From Monosporascus cannonballus (Eukaryota; Ascomycota; Sordariomycetes; Xylariales): 64,000 nucleotides of DNA. The notes beneath the pieces were generated by a model, which saw nothing but the letters and a program-made list of their open reading frames with translations, was not told the origin of the DNA and did not search any database. A program made the translations under genes and the position numbers. The stretch lies in contig QJNS01000128.1 in NCBI GenBank assembly GCA_004154925.1, positions 161,075-225,074 on the forward strand, read 5' to 3'. Every line of letters starts with the position of its first letter. The stretch's first letter is position 1. Of the stretch, positions 14,046 through 29,244 are shown one piece after another.

Positions 14046-17000
14046 GTATATAAACTTTTTATATATTGAACTGAATCTTAAAAAATATAGTTTAAACTTA
14101 AATATATGTTAAATAGATTTTTTATATAGCGTATATACAAATTTTAACTTTAAATTTAATTATATATTCAGTCGATTATTACGAAAATACATAATCAAGT
14201 TACGAAAATATCGTTAATTAAATAGATTTATAATTTCTTAACTTTATAAAAATAAATACGAAATTTGGAACAATATTAATATATGTTTTTTAACTTTCTT
14301 TCGATATTTATTATTTTTTAACTGAAATTCCTTCCGTATTTTAATTTCTTTTATGTTTATTTATAATAATAAGTTTCATCATATAATAAAAAATAAATTT
14401 TCTGCAATTTAATAATTAGTAATAAAAGAAAAAGATGTAATTATAAAGTTAAACGAAAAGGAATATAATTAAAACCCTTAACATTCGTTTTATTAAAAGT
14501 TACATTAACATTAAAACATTGTTTAAAATATTAAAAGAATATAAAAAAAAGAAAACAGTTAATTTATTAAACATTTTAAAACCTTTTAGAAACTGATTTA
14601 CTTTATAATATTCATATAACAAGAAAATAAATATTATATATATTATTCTTATATCGATAAAACATTCGATCTAGTTTATAAATAAAAACAATATTATAGT
14701 TTAAAACGAATAATATGTCGTTTGAAACATTTTATGATACCGAAACCTTTTTAAAAAAAACTAATTACATGTACTGAATATTATTTTTATCGAATATAAA
14801 ATACTTTTTAAATAACGTTATTTGAAGATCTAATATTTATACATAATTATTTTCTTTTATTGTATATTTCGAGCTTGAATTTTGTAATTAATTTCTTAAG
14901 TATGTTGGTTAACAAAACTTCATAATTTCTAGTCGATTTTAAAGGCTTTAATTTATATATGATTGTAACTTCAAAATAATTTCGATTTTTTAACAAGTTA
15001 ATTACGCTAAATATAAAGTAATATATTAAATGAATATTGTTTTTAAACTTTTATATATAATGCAAATTACAATATAGATATTCAAATAATTTTCGATAAG
15101 AGTTTAAATTTATATTCGATATTGGCCAAATATTTTTCGCAAAGCCTGGTACCAACTTAATTATCTTTAAAAATAGTAATGTTAAAATAAATAAATAAAA
15201 CGAAAAAGAAAATTGGAATATAAAACCATTTTTAAAATGTAATATATTTTTGTTAAATACTTGAAACATAAATATTATATTAATTTTGAACACGGCTTAA
15301 ACTGAAATGTTTTAATTACATACAAGAATAAATAGAGTAAGTTAATTTTAGAATTTAAAGTCTAATTATTATAGAACGTATTCGAAATACCCAAGTTCTT
15401 TTATAATTTTAAAACAATAAAAGCTTTATCATAATAAAAAGACTAAGCAATAATTCGATTTATAACCGTATATATTAAAGTTCAATATAAATTAATTATA
15501 ATGTGTATTTAGTTAAGGTAAATAATAAAATATCTCTTGCAAATTTCTTCAAGAGTTTAGTTTTCTTTTAAAAAAAGAATTTTTGTAAATAAGTACTTAA
15601 AGAAACAGAGGTGTTTACGATTACTGAAAACTAAATAAAATAATTAATAAATTTGATTATTCACGATTTAAATAAATTTACGAAATATTTTCGGTCGTAT
15701 ATATATCTCATACTTTAAAATATATAAATCTGTAAGCTATAAAAACCCGAAACTAAAATATGTATTCATCGACAATAATAGTAATCAATAAGATTGTTGA
15801 AAATAAAAAGACTTTTATTTCGTACGACTTTTCGAGCTAAAAACCGACATATTTTACAATATATTATGAGTTAAAAACTATAACGTAAAATATAATAAAT
15901 GATACTTTCGAAAGTTTTTACTAAAAAACGTAATTAATTTCGTTAAAAACACGATCGTATATATAAAATTAAAAGTTTGTAAATGCTATCGTTAAAAGAA
16001 AAATGATTTATTGTTTAAAAATATTTTATAGGTTAATCAATAAATTGCTTTTAGAAAGGTTTTGAAATTCTTTGAAATTCTTTTTATAAACATAATATTT
16101 TATATATATTATTTTAAACTTTTTTAAAATCTTTTTCGATTTATTCTTATTATTATATTTTGCATCTTTTATGAAATATTTTTTATTGTAACAGTATTAT
16201 GTTATATTATTTTAATAATATAACGTATTTATCCTTTATTTTAATTCCATTTTTATTTTTATATTCGATTAGAAGTATAACTTTTATCCATATTATCTTT
16301 ATCTATTAATTACTAAATATCTTATTTAATAATAATATACGTATTTTTAAATTTCGAAATATTTCTTTTAATTATAAAAATTGGTTTGAGATTTTTAAAA
16401 AAATAAACTTAATAAATAATATATTTTATTTATCCACTTTAAAAAATTCCCTTTTAAAAATTTGTAAAAATGGGATTATAAATAAATTATTTATAGTTAA
16501 TGTTATTTAGCGAAGTCGTAATTATGGTTTAAATTGAATTGTAAATTCAAAGAATTTCGAATTTATTTGACTTATTAAATATTTCTTAAAACTTTAAGAC
16601 AAAGATTTTACAGGTTATTTACCTAAACCTTAATTTCAATTTGGCTATATATTAAATTCTTTTTCGATATTGAATTCTCTGTATACTTTTCGCAACAGAT
16701 ATTATATCATATACCAAATTTAATTTTATACGTAAATTTTAAAAATAAGATATAAGAAATATTCCCTTGAAAAGGGTTCTCATATATTTACTAAAACCGA
16801 ATTGAAAAATATTAAAACTTATACCTCTTTATATTACTACTAAATTTGCGTTCTTAATATCTTAGATTCTATAATTAAATATTATATAATAATATTCATT
16901 TCGAATTTTCTTTATATATAATTTATTTAATTATAGAATATCGATATTAACTTTATGTTAATAAAAGAGTAATTTGAATAACGAATGTTCTAGAAATATT

Positions 17001-19640
17001 AATATTGCATAATATTTAGGTTTATAATTTTTAAAAAGAACTACTTTAAAAGCAAAATAAATTAAAATATTTCACTTTATATCCATGATTAATATAAAAC
17101 GAAGTAATAAACGAATAAATACAGATTTTACGCCAATTTTATTTTAGAGGCTCTGGATTTGAATTTAATAGCGAAAGTATTATTAATGAAAATATAACCG
17201 TCGAAAGTACTAATAACGAAAACGAAAATTACAAAAGGTTAATATTATATAATAAAGTAGAAAATCGGAACTCTCCGTAAATATAAAGACCGGCGAAACG
17301 GCTTTTATGAAGACTCAAATAATATTAACAAATATTAATTAGTACAATTTTTTATTTCAAAAAACCATAAATTATACGTTGTTTTCGTAATTTGAAAAAC
17401 GAATTAATAAATAATTACAAAAAGTTTATAAATAAAACTGTTCTTATAAAAAGATATATTAATATGTTACTAATAAATATAAAAAACACGTATTATCGGA
17501 AATATTACTAAATATCGTCTTTAAAATTTAGCAATCTTAAATATATTAGAAAACGTAATTTATTAAAGGTTAGGTTTTTTTTAACTTAGCTTATTTAACT
17601 TTTAAAATTTAGATAAGTATTATAATAAAGATTTAGATTTTTACAAAAAATAAATAAATATTGAGGTTAATAATGTATTAATAAAAATCATTATTTTGAT
17701 TAATACCTACAGATTAACTTGTCCTTACTTATAATTAGGTTATTAAAATGTATTTCGATTTTATCTTTAATATTTATTACTATATCTAGTAATTTTCCGA
17801 TTATATTTTCGGTTATCGAAGTTTTACTAGTAATGGCCCAAAGAAGAAAAAAACTAATAAATGTCGAATGCGTCGAAGCTTCAACGCGAAAAGCCAAAAT
17901 AGCAAAATCTTTTCATTACGGAATATCCAAAAAAAATAACGGCGGCCTTTTCGTCTTGGAAGAGCGACTTAAACGGATTTATCGGCTATTAACAGACTAA
18001 AAAGTAACGAAAAACGGTAAGAAAAACGAAAGTATCCTGTTTTTCTTTTCGATAAAAGACATATATTACGTTTTACTTCTATTAAAAAACAAGTCTGTTT
18101 TGCTTTTTATTTTATTAAAATATAACTGTTTATAATCTTTTATAATGTTTGTAAATATAAAATCAAAACTGAATAGAAATAAACCGATTAAATTTCTAGA
18201 AACATTTTTTAAAAGAATTATTATTAGATTAAAATAGGCTTTGGTAAATATTTTAGTTTATTAATAATATAATGCCAGTAATAATTGGACATTAAAAAGG
18301 TTTTTTGAATAAGATTTCTTTTTGTAAAAAGTATTATAAAGGTTTAAAAGTTTAAATTTAAAAAGATGACGAAAAAAAAAGAACGAACTTGTAATTAATG
18401 AAAAGTTATATATTTTAATAATAAAGGTTCCAATTTTGAAAACGAAGAATTTGAACCTTGTATAATAACTAAAATCTTTCATCTTATTATTATTTGGTGC
18501 GAATTTATTACACGAAAATATTATATTACTTTTCAATTATTACACTGTATTAAATATGACTAGGTACAAATTAATATTTTTAAAGCTTTATAAAAGGTTT
18601 ATAGTTAGAAAAGGATTTTTAATTTAAGTTATATTTTATTTTAAACTTTATTAAAAATGTTTTCGCTCTAAGTTATTAAAAGATAACAGTTATTATATAA
18701 TTGTTTGCGAGAAAAGCTTTTTCATAATTCGAATCTATTTTTAAATATTAGTTATAAAATATTTTAATATCTTTTTAACTATAATTAGTTATATTTTTAA
18801 TAGATACTCAAAGTTTAAAGAAAAATTCAAATATTATTTGAAAATTTAAATACAACAAGGTATTATTAGCTAATTTTAATTTCTTTTTGTTACTGTAATT
18901 GGTAATCGAATATAGACACGAATATAATTGCTTAGTAATAACTTTGAACTGGTTAGAAAATACATTATTTTATTTTTATTTAAATATCTTGAAATGAAAA
19001 TTGGATCTTTAACGATGTATATCGATAAAGTTCTTATTATCTATAAAGGTATTTCGAATCAGTATTTCGAAAAGCAAAAGAATTAATAAATAAAATAACT
19101 ATAAAACTGTAACAGCTGTTTTAAAATAGATAATCGTAAACATAAAAAAATAAATTTATTATAAAATATTTTAACTGTAACAAAAGGAGATATTTTAAAA
19201 AAATATGTTGTTTTCTCGTTAAAAAGATTAAGAAAGGGAATTCTTTAACCCTAGAAAATAACCTAAAACGGTTAACTACAAAATAGATAATAAAATAAAA
19301 AAGATGAAATATTAATTTGAATTTGGTTAATTAACATGTATTATTATAATAATATCGAAATCTAAAAATATATTTTGCAGCACGAAAATTATGTTATGTA
19401 TTAATATTTTAAAATAAATATTTATAAATGTTATTTAAAAGCAGCTGTTTTTAAAATATGTATAAAATTAAAATACCTTTCTTATTTTATTATATAAAAA
19501 TACTAGATATATAACAAATGCAACTAGTTTAGATTGAGTATTAATAAATATAAATAAATATTTTTCAGAAAAGTATTAATAAAAACAAAATTAGATAAAT
19601 AATAAATTGGTCTTGTAATTCCTAGGCTTTACTAAAACTA

Positions 19641-19832
19641 TCGCTCTTTTAACAGCTCCCATTCACGTCGATTCTTATCTAAGTTGTCGAAGGTCTTTGC
19701 TATCAGGAGCAGTCAAGCAAACCAGCGCTCGTAGTCGTCTAGCTTAATTCGTTTCAAAGTCTAAATTTCGGAACTTTTGAATAGACAATTATCTTTCCGT
19801 TCGAATTTCCCCAGCAGTTGTCCTACGAATTT
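19641..19832 (-). pseudogene. Retrotransposon gag-like fragment with stops
   Basis: A patch of more normal composition in the AT-rich block. One minus-strand frame runs about 63 codons with two in-frame stops. It reads as a charged, helical protein, including KRIKLDDYERWFA and AKTFDNLDKNRREWELLKER. That style resembles gag proteins of fungal LTR elements, but no diagnostic motif is present, so the assignment is an inference. Neither end is defined. Confidence 0.35.
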
Positions 19833-20075
19833 TATATTTTTTACTATAAGCTTTTTCAAAATTTAATTATCGTCATTTTTGTAAATCAAATCGTATTCGA
19901 ATATTAATAACCGAAATTAACTTCGTTTGAAAAGGAATTAATTTAATAATGTTCATAACTTTGGCTTTTTTTATAATTTTATAATAATGGAATATTATAA
20001 ATAAAATAATTTTGATAACTTTTTAACTATTATAAATAATTTGTATTGTATATTGCGAATTTTGTGATATAATAT

Positions 20076-20199
20076 TGTTACGGCACAGAAGAACAAGAGT
20101 CTAGCCATTACACCACTAAATGTGGAACGTTGTCAGATCGAGCCCTAACCGTCTTGTTCTGCCCTATTTACCTACAAGGCGCCACTTGGGTCTGTGACA
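20076..20199. mobile_element. 124-bp TG..CA mini-element with 5-bp target duplication
   Basis: It starts TGTTACGGCACAG and ends CTGTGACA, so the ends are imperfect inverted repeats of LTR type (TG...CA). It is flanked by a perfect direct repeat AATAT (20,071-20,075 and 20,200-20,204), the duplication size of LTR-element integrases. Composition is normal although both flanks are RIP-mutated. It has no coding capacity. Near one end it holds ccattacaccac, the complement of a tRNA A-box-like gtggtgtaatgg; the same motif occurs in the similar element at 49,641. It may be a solo LTR of a very small element or a miniature non-autonomous LTR element. Confidence 0.7.
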
Positions 20200-23100
20200 A
20201 ATATATTAGTTAATAATAATTAAAAAAACTATAAAATAGTTCAACCGTAAAATCAACAAAAATTTAAAAAACCTTTAATACATATATAAGATTTAGTTTT
20301 AAGATTCACTTTTACTGTTTAACCGTAGGGTTTATCTTTAAAGTTTATAATATAAAGCTTAGCTTTTCGTTTTTACTGAACTGTAACGGATATAATGTTT
20401 ATTATAAATGAAACTTATTAGCAAAGATTCTACTTTAAAATAAGGCTTTATAAACCTAAAGGTGCAATTTATTTCGTTGTAAAAACAATAAATTAACGAT
20501 TGTATTCGAAAATATTAAATATAATATTAATTTTATAAAATGTATTATATAGTATTTTTCTAGATATTGGCCTCATTTTTAGAAATATTATTTCAATTTC
20601 AATATGTTTTACATTTTGTATAAATATATTCTTCAAATTCTATATATATTTTAAATATTATATGTTTAAAAATTGTTTTAATACTTATTACTTCGTATAT
20701 TTTTAAAATAGCATAATAACCATTATTTAACTTATTTACAAATTTGGAATATAATAAATTTTACCTGAGTAAAATCGTAGAATATTTAAAAGTTTAATTA
20801 TTAAATATTAGTATTTGTATTTCTTTAGATGATTCAAATGTTTTAAATTTTATTATTTATTGATGATATTTCAAATAAAATAAAGTAATGAAATTATATT
20901 GTAAATATATTTATGCTATTTTTCAATCCATTATATTTAATATAAATTTTTAAGTATTAAAGTAGTTTTTTCAAAGCTTTTATTTTTAATGTTATAATCT
21001 AAACCATATAAAAGTTATAGTTGTATTAAAAAAGTCCATTAGTTTCGAACATTACATATGTATCGAAAAATAATATTAATATATAGATAATTATTGGATT
21101 AATAATGATACCAAAAAGTCTAGAAAATAAACGTACTGTTTTTAAAAAATAAATTACTTGAATAAAGGATATATTAAAACCTTTCGAAATCAAAAAGCTT
21201 ATTATTATAAACCTTTATACAGAGTAATATATTTTTATAATTAAATTCAGGTTTTGTTGCTATTAAAATAGAGTTTGAAGATATGATCGATTTCGAAATA
21301 AAAAACACTTTAATTTTTTAATAATAATAATACAAAATTATGCAATGTTTCTATACCTTGAAAAAGGTTATATATAAACCTAAAAATATTAAAAATATCT
21401 TTCTTAAATAGCACGAAAATTTTAAACTATTATATTATCCGAGAAATATTTTGATTTCATTTTAATGATGTAAGAATTAATAAGAACGTTAAATATATTG
21501 TTCAGAATAATAAGATAATATTTAGAGAAGGTTATAGGAAAACTGTTATTTACTTCAGAAAATATAAATTTAAAAATATTGAAAATGCTATAGAATAAAT
21601 AAAATTAAATTTAAAAATTTGTATTTAACGTTTTCAATTTATAGCAAATTACTAAATACTTAGAATAGCTATTTTTCAATATATAATATATAAGATTAAC
21701 TAAACCAGAAATTTCAAATAGCGACAACTAATAAATAATAAACAACTAAATAATATGTTTATTGAAAATAAATATCTTTAAATAATTATAAATATTTTAA
21801 AACAATATTAATAAGGTATATTAATTTAAAATTGTTAGTTTCAAACACGTTTATTAGCGCATTCGAATAATGTATGAACAAAAATAAAAAAACCATTTTT
21901 AAAAATTCTATACCAATGGTATAAATATCAAATTATATTTATAAAATTATTTAATACTTTGATAGGTTTCTAAGGAATAATTATAATTATATTTAGTTAT
22001 TTTTGAATAAATCTATATTTTTATATTTTGAGAATATATTTATCTATTCCGAAACTGGAAAACGTATCAGAAATCAACCATTTCAGTATTCAGAACATTA
22101 AATTAAACAAATATATACATAAATTGATTTAATATATGTAATTTATTTCCAAATTAGTCCTTTTAAGATTTATTTTAATGTCGAACAAATTTAAACTTAA
22201 GCTTTTAGAATAAAAATAAAGAAATATGAACATATTTTTAATAAGACGGAGACTATAAACATTCTATATATTTTAAGAAATAATATTCGAGTTAGGAATT
22301 AAATTAAGCGACATAAAAATATAATTAAATTATTAACAAACTGGAGTATTAAAATATATACCGTAGAATATTTCGAATTTTTAAAAATAAAGTTTAAAGA
22401 TTTTTAAAAATTAAAAATTGAAAGTATTAAAATATTAATAATAAAATTACTTAAAGAGGAGAAAAGAAAACGTTTAAAAATAGACGTTTTAAATTACGTT
22501 TTAAGCATTGTTCCAAAATGGAAATTTAGAAAAAGGAAAATAATATTTAATAATTGTTATTATAAAATACTAGAATATATGAAGTGTATATATCAGATTC
22601 ATAATAAGGAATCAATAGAAACTACTAATATTTATAAAGAAATAAAAATTCTCTTAACAAAATTAAATTTCGATTTCGATGTTTATTCTAGTTGTAAAGG
22701 TTTTAGCTAATTTATAAATAATATAAAACTTAAATCAGTTTCGTATTACGATTTAATGTCAAGAAATAATATATAAAAAGAAATAAAAATTTAAACGAAT
22801 ATTTTTAATTCTATAAAAGACTATGCTTTTGAAGTTTTCAAACAATATATTAAGATATTATAATTTGATAGAAACAGTACTTTATAATTATGTAAAATAT
22901 TAAGAAACTTAACATTTAAATTTTTAATATAATTCCAAAGTTGGTGTAACAAAAAGGTTTACAGTAAAAGTGGTAAACTAAAAACTAATTATTGTATTAT
23001 AAAAAACTATATGTTTTCGAAATTATTTAAATTATTAAATATTTATAAACAATGTATTATTTCTCGAAGTTATAAAAAGTTTTAACTGCTAATTACAATT

Positions 23101-23244
23101 TAAAATATTTATAATAAAGTAAAAATAATCCGTTATAAATCGCATAATTTGTTATAACTTGTAAATAGTTTTAAAAAAGCAGTAAATATTATATTTGGCA
23201 TTTTTGTTATGAATTTACTTTTATATAAAACCTTCGTTATCGGA

Positions 23245-23527
23245 CGTTACGAGCTGATAAATTTTGGCTTTTAGAAAAATTCGCAATAAAAACAGCCAAG
23301 AAAACAAACTAATTCAAGTTACCTAATAAAGTACCGATCTACTAGTTATAGGCTGGAAAGCTGGATTGCCTACTTATAAGTAATAAACTAATAAATCAGA
23401 TTATAAATAAATTAATATAAATATATATAATCGTAATATTTATCCTTTAATTCATATTCACTTATAATATAGTTTTGTTATTTAAAATATGTTTATTAAT
23501 ATCAGTCTGTATAATTTGAATTTAACA
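23245..23527 (+). repeat. Family-Y LTR, 5' copy
   Basis: It aligns with 28,888-29,244 and, reversed, with 33,840-33,982. The order of agccaagaaaacaaac, the palindromic block (cttataagtaataaact) and the TATA-like stretch is shared. Differences from the unmutated 33.9-kb copy are overwhelmingly C->T and G->A. Ends are approximate. Confidence 0.45.
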
Positions 23528-26500
23528 TATAATAAACTTTGCAATCGATATATATTATAAGCTGTTTTTCATAATGTTATTAAATATTAAGTAATATTTC
23601 TAAATTATTATATCTATTTTTAATATTAAAATTAATAAACTAATTTAACTTCAACCGAAAATGAAAGATTTAAAAGACTATACTTAATAATTTACGGAAT
23701 ATATCAAAAGGCTTTTAATATAAATTAATATTTTGAAACGTATAATAATAAACTCTTAATATAAAAACAAAAATATTTATAACATTTTATAATTTAAGTA
23801 AAAATGTGTGTTAAAATTCAAAGTTTAAATACAATACTAAATTAACTTTTGCTATTAAAACTCTGTTTTCTAATAAAGAATTTGAATCGATTCGAGTTTG
23901 TTCAAAGAAAATATATAGAAAAAAAAGAAAATTAAAAAGAAAAAATGATTTAAAAACTTTTTTCAATTAACTTAATTTTAACATTCAAATTGAACTTGCT
24001 TTCAAAATATAAAAGAACAACATATTGTTACGAATTATGTTTTATAATTATAATAAAGAAATGTAATTTCGAAATATGTAATTATTTTGGAATATTGGAT
24101 AATTAATCGAAACAAATTTATCGACAATAATATAAACCTACTTCATATATTTTATAAAACATGAAAATAAAGTAAAAATCGATTTTGAATTATTTCGTTT
24201 ACCTATATGAAATATATATATTTTAAAAACTGATAGATTTGAAAACAAATAATATATACATTATATATAAATGTATATTATATTACATAAAGGCTATAAT
24301 TAGATTAAGCGAAATAATAAAACGCCTTTGTTATATATAATACAATATTAAGATTTAGGTATTTATACATAATTTACCATAAATATAGAAATTGAAGTAA
24401 ATGTTTTAATTGTGATAAAAGAAATTTTTAAAAAGATATTTAGGAGAAATGTTAAACACAAAGGAATAAAATTCTTATTTAAAAAACCCTTAATTAATAT
24501 AAATAAAGGATTATTTAATAAAGATAAATAATTAACTAATCGAATATAAGCTGAACAGAGGTAAACTTGATTACGATAAAAATACAACAAAAGGTACGTA
24601 GAAGTTAAAGATTAATTTAAAGGTATTCTTAAAAAATAACACATTTTAAGAGACGAGTTAAGAAATATTAAAAAAAGTAAAAACACAGTTATTTTAAAAC
24701 ACAATGCTAATACGGCAAAATATACGTTATATATTTTAGACGATGAAAAGAGCTTATATTCAACAATAGAAAAGGTTTATTTACTAATATATTATATATA
24801 TGTATATAGAAAGAGGGATGTTTTTAATTAAAACAGAAATTTAAAATACATAGACCATATTATCAATATTTACAAATTACTATTTTATTAGACCAAAGTT
24901 TTGAACGAAACGTTTAATAAGATTAATTTAAAAAAAGATTTTAAAAAGGTTTCATTTTTATAATTAAAAAAGTTCGAAATGTGTAAAACACTTAATTTAA
25001 TATAAGGTAAAAAGATGATATTAAAAAGTTGTTATAAATTGTAAAAAAATAAAAGGTTATTAAAATGAAGTTTTGAATTTGTATTAAAGAGTATAAAATA
25101 CTAATAATAAATTAATAGAGTGAAATCACAAATTATAAATAAATACATATATTATATACAAATATACTATTATAAAATACACAATTATTACAATAAATAT
25201 GATAGTTTAATATGTTATATATAAAAAAGGAATATCATTTACTAAATTCCGATAAGATTTAAAAACCTTATATAAGAAAGAAAAAATGTGAAAATCTAAG
25301 GAATTAAAAAAATTAAAGCGTATTTCAACATAATTATAAAAACCGTTAATATTTTTACTGTTTTAGAAGTACAGATCCAAATATTTTCATATACGGTTTT
25401 GATAAATACTTATATTTTAAACGAAAATTAAATATTATTAAGTATTATTAATACATTCAAATTTTATAAAGTAATAAATACGAGAATTTAAACTTTCATT
25501 TGTAATAAGTGATAAAGTAAAAGTAAAATAAAGTATTTCAAAATATTTATTTAAATATAATATTAAACACCTAATGTCGGCATTATATTATATATAATTT
25601 GCCTAATAATGTTCGTACAAATACAAATATATTCATATCACACTCCAATCGAAAAAAGATTTTGTTAAATACAATATATTTTATAATTTATAAATAAACG
25701 AAATATTAAAAATTAAATGTTGAAAGAATACAATATCTTACTATTACTAAAATGAAGTTTAACTACTTAAATAGTAATATATAATAGAATAGCCAAGAAG
25801 CAACAATTTTAATTCATATATTAAAACATTATTATAAATATAAATAACTTCAGAAAATGGCTTAATGTAAAACTATTAAAATATATAAAACAACATTATG
25901 AAAAGATTATTTAAAAAAAGGTTTAATAACGAAATATTACTTTACTAATTGATTTAATAAAATAAATGACGTATTTCTAGAATTATGTGAAACTCTAATT
26001 AGAAAAATAATTAATTTAATTCTGGATATTATGCGTAAACTGTTTTACATTTTTGAATTTTAAAAATATAAAATAACATGATTTATAAGTAATTATTAAT
26101 TCTGAAACAATAGAATTAATAAATTTTAAGTGTTTTTCTTTTAAATATTTGGAAATGGAATTAAACTGTATAAAGTTAAATAATATATAATGTTTACTTT
26201 CAAAAATATGTACAACTTTAAAACGAAATACCAATTATTTAAATATTTAATTTTAGTAAAAGAATTTATAGTAATAATGATAACAAGATAAGGGATAATA
26301 CATTATGCGTTATCAAAATATATTAATAATTTTGTTATTTATTATTTCGACCATGTTTTTATTCTTTTGAAAACTAGAAATGATACATATAATATTTTTA
26401 TAAATCTATTGAACTTTTATCAAATACCACAATATTAATTAACGTTAAAAGGAATTAATTTTAGATATAATACACAAAATCTCTATAATATAATACTATA

Positions 26501-28887
26501 ATCAAGTATATTAAAATATATATTAAAAATCATTAAAATTATAAATGAATTCATGCTAATTATTATAAAGATTTTAAATGAAACTTTAATATAAATATAA
26601 TATACTTAATCAATTTTATTAAATAAACTTTATAAAGAGCCAAAGCGCTTTACAGAATTAAAAACAGGATTATTAATAACTAAATATTAATTCTATACGA
26701 TTTAATGCAATATATTACATCATAATTCCATATTTAGAATAATATGATTAATATTATAATTAAATGGAAGACAGTTAAAACAAACTATAACTTATTACAT
26801 GTTTATCTCAATTAAAAAACAGCATTTAATTATAACACTTTAAATAGTAATTTAAAATTGAGTTAAATTTTTTCGAAATTGCAAATACCTTTTAAAAGGT
26901 TTTATTAAATTAAGGATTTTTAAGATATAAATATTTTACCGCTTTCATTATTACCAACGAATCGATAAAATAATATTTAATATATATTGAAAAAGTAACA
27001 TATTTTAACTATGTTGTAATCCTTAAAGACATTTTAAAAACATCAAAACCGATATTTTACATAAACGAATAGATTTCGAAACAAATAAATATTAATATTA
27101 TTCGAAAATAGTATATAAGTTTATAACAAATAATACCACCACAGGTTGTACAATACAATATATATTAAACTTTAAAGCAATGTAATAATAATGAACTTAG
27201 AAAAAGAAGATTAATTGAATTCTAAAGTTTTAAAAATATAATATTAAATCAACTTAATACGTTATATCAGTAAATATTAATTTTATACAAGTTCAATATT
27301 TATAAAACCTTTCAACACTTTTATCACTTTTTAAAAAAGCAGAAATAATATTTTCAAAAATACTAAAATAAAATTATTGTTATTTTAATAAAGCAAATTG
27401 TATTAATGTTGTTATAATTATTAATAAATTTACCAATATTTCTATTTCGTAACATATTGGAAAATGCGATTGTAAAATAAATAATGTATATCTATTTTTA
27501 AATACATGTTGCTTTTATATGTACATTATTACATAAAAATATTTTCAATAAATAGATACTAATTATTTTAAAGTCTGATAAATTCGTATAATATATATTA
27601 ATTTCAATCATGAATTAATTAATATAATAAGACTTGAAGCAAATATATAATTGAACCTATTAAATGAATCGCTAAAATATATTAACGGTATTGACTAAAT
27701 TGCGAACAAATTTAATATATTAAAATATTAATTATTCCGTAATTGATCTATGATGTTAATAATTAAGAAAATACTGAAGAAACTTCAATAAATATTAATT
27801 TTTAATTACACTTAACGTTTTTAAAATATATGCGATAGATTAGTTAATATTAAAAGAATAGTTAATTTCCAATAGTTTACTAATTGTGTTAAGAATAAAA
27901 TTAAAATTAAAAGAAGGCGTTTCCTAAAAAAGAAAACTAATTTGCTTTGTTATAAAAGTAATTGAGCGAAAACCTTTAACAAAGAACTTAATTTCAAAAT
28001 ATTGATCTTTGTAAAATTGACAAGAAAATAATTAAAAATTAATTACTACTTAATCTTTCGGCTTAAAGTTAGGTTTTATCCTTTATTCTATACTCTTCTA
28101 TAAAAGCTAAGAATAAACACTATTAATATCCATACCGAATAAAATAACGCAAAAACACAAATAAAAAACCTATAAGAGAAATCCTAATATACAGAAAAAT
28201 GGATTTATTTATTATTTAATTAATAAAAAGCCATTTAAATTTTGAAAATATTCAACAACCGATAAAAGACCTTATAAATATTTAATTCTTATTAAAGAGC
28301 TGTTATTTATAATAATAAACTTCAAAATCGTAGTTTTATCTATACTGGAAAAGGGTATTACTTATAAATTCATAAATTGTTTTCGATAATCTTTTTATTT
28401 TTAAAATTTAAAATTTTGATAATTCATTTAACGTTATAAGCTCTCAAATTACTACATTTACACAAAGATTAGAATATATAATTAATATATTTAATATTAT
28501 ACGTTTAATATTTTTACTACTAACAACGAATATAAAATAACTGGATAAGAGAATCTAATAAAGCTTTTTCGATAGCTAATTCTTTTAAATAACAAATTTC
28601 TATATCATAATAATTAACCATCAAAATAGCAAGGTTTATTCCATTATATAACGGATTATAACGTAAGTATTTTATTAATATAGTTTTCTTTTATTTCTTG
28701 ATTAATAAACTTTAAAACATTAAAGAAATACGGTATAATTTCGAATTCTTTTTTTAATCAAGTTAACCAAAGCGTCATATTATTCGCTTTTACGAAAACA
28801 ACGCTTAAAAATATAATCAAACAGAATTTAAAAAAGATGTACTATGAAAAAAGCGTAAAAACAAAGTTTTTAAAAAAAGGAAAATCG

Positions 28888-29244
28888 TATTACGACACAA
28901 TAAGTTAAGGTCTTCAAAAATAATCGCAATAACAATAACTAAAAAGACTAAATAAATTAGAATACTTAATAAATCACTGACTTATTAGTAATAAACTAAT
29001 AAGTTGAATTACTGATTTAATACTAATAAGCTAATAACTAGAATGATCAACGTAGAAATAATAGGTTAATAGACCGAAATAAATATATACGTTCGTTATA
29101 TATATATTTTCAATGAAATTAGCTTATGATACAATTTCGTCATTGAGAAAAGGTTTGGTAATATAAAACGTAATTGTGTTATTTTACTATTTAGAGTTTC
29201 ACTGTAATTCTGCTAATATAAACCCGTACAATTTAAATTTAACA
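28888..29244 (+). repeat. Family-Y LTR, 3' copy, with perfect hairpin
   Basis: It contains CTTATTAGT-AATAA-ACTAATAAG (about 28,980-29,005), a 9-bp perfect inverted repeat with a 5-nt loop. The unmutated copy near 33,907-33,935 reads CTCACTGGT-AGTGA-ACCAGTGAG. The two are related purely by transitions on both arms, so symmetric RIP has kept the palindrome intact. A TATA-like box (aaataaatatatacg) follows. Confidence 0.55.

Larger units (their letters stand above)
23245..29244 (+). mobile_element. Probable Gypsy-type LTR element (family Y), RIP-killed
   Basis: Related repeats at about 23,245-23,527 and 28,888-29,244 lie in the same orientation 5.6 kb apart. The downstream copy is preceded by a purine tract (taaaaaaaggaaaatcg) and starts tattacgac, a mutated TGTTACGAC. 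The same tract-plus-start arrangement is seen in the Gypsy element at 37,843-44,570. Both end in tttaaca and carry a palindromic block followed by a TATA-like box (aaataaatatata). The two LTRs differ by indels as well as transitions, and I found no convincing target duplication, so boundaries are approximate. No protein can be read inside; the minus-strand frames at 24,363 and 26,016 are AT-rich noise. Confidence 0.5.

Noticed and set aside
17719..18000. 93-codon open frame in the AT-rich block
   Set aside because: The upstream sequence in the same frame is full of stops, an antisense frame overlaps, and no motif is recognisable; probably a chance opening in repeat-derived DNA.
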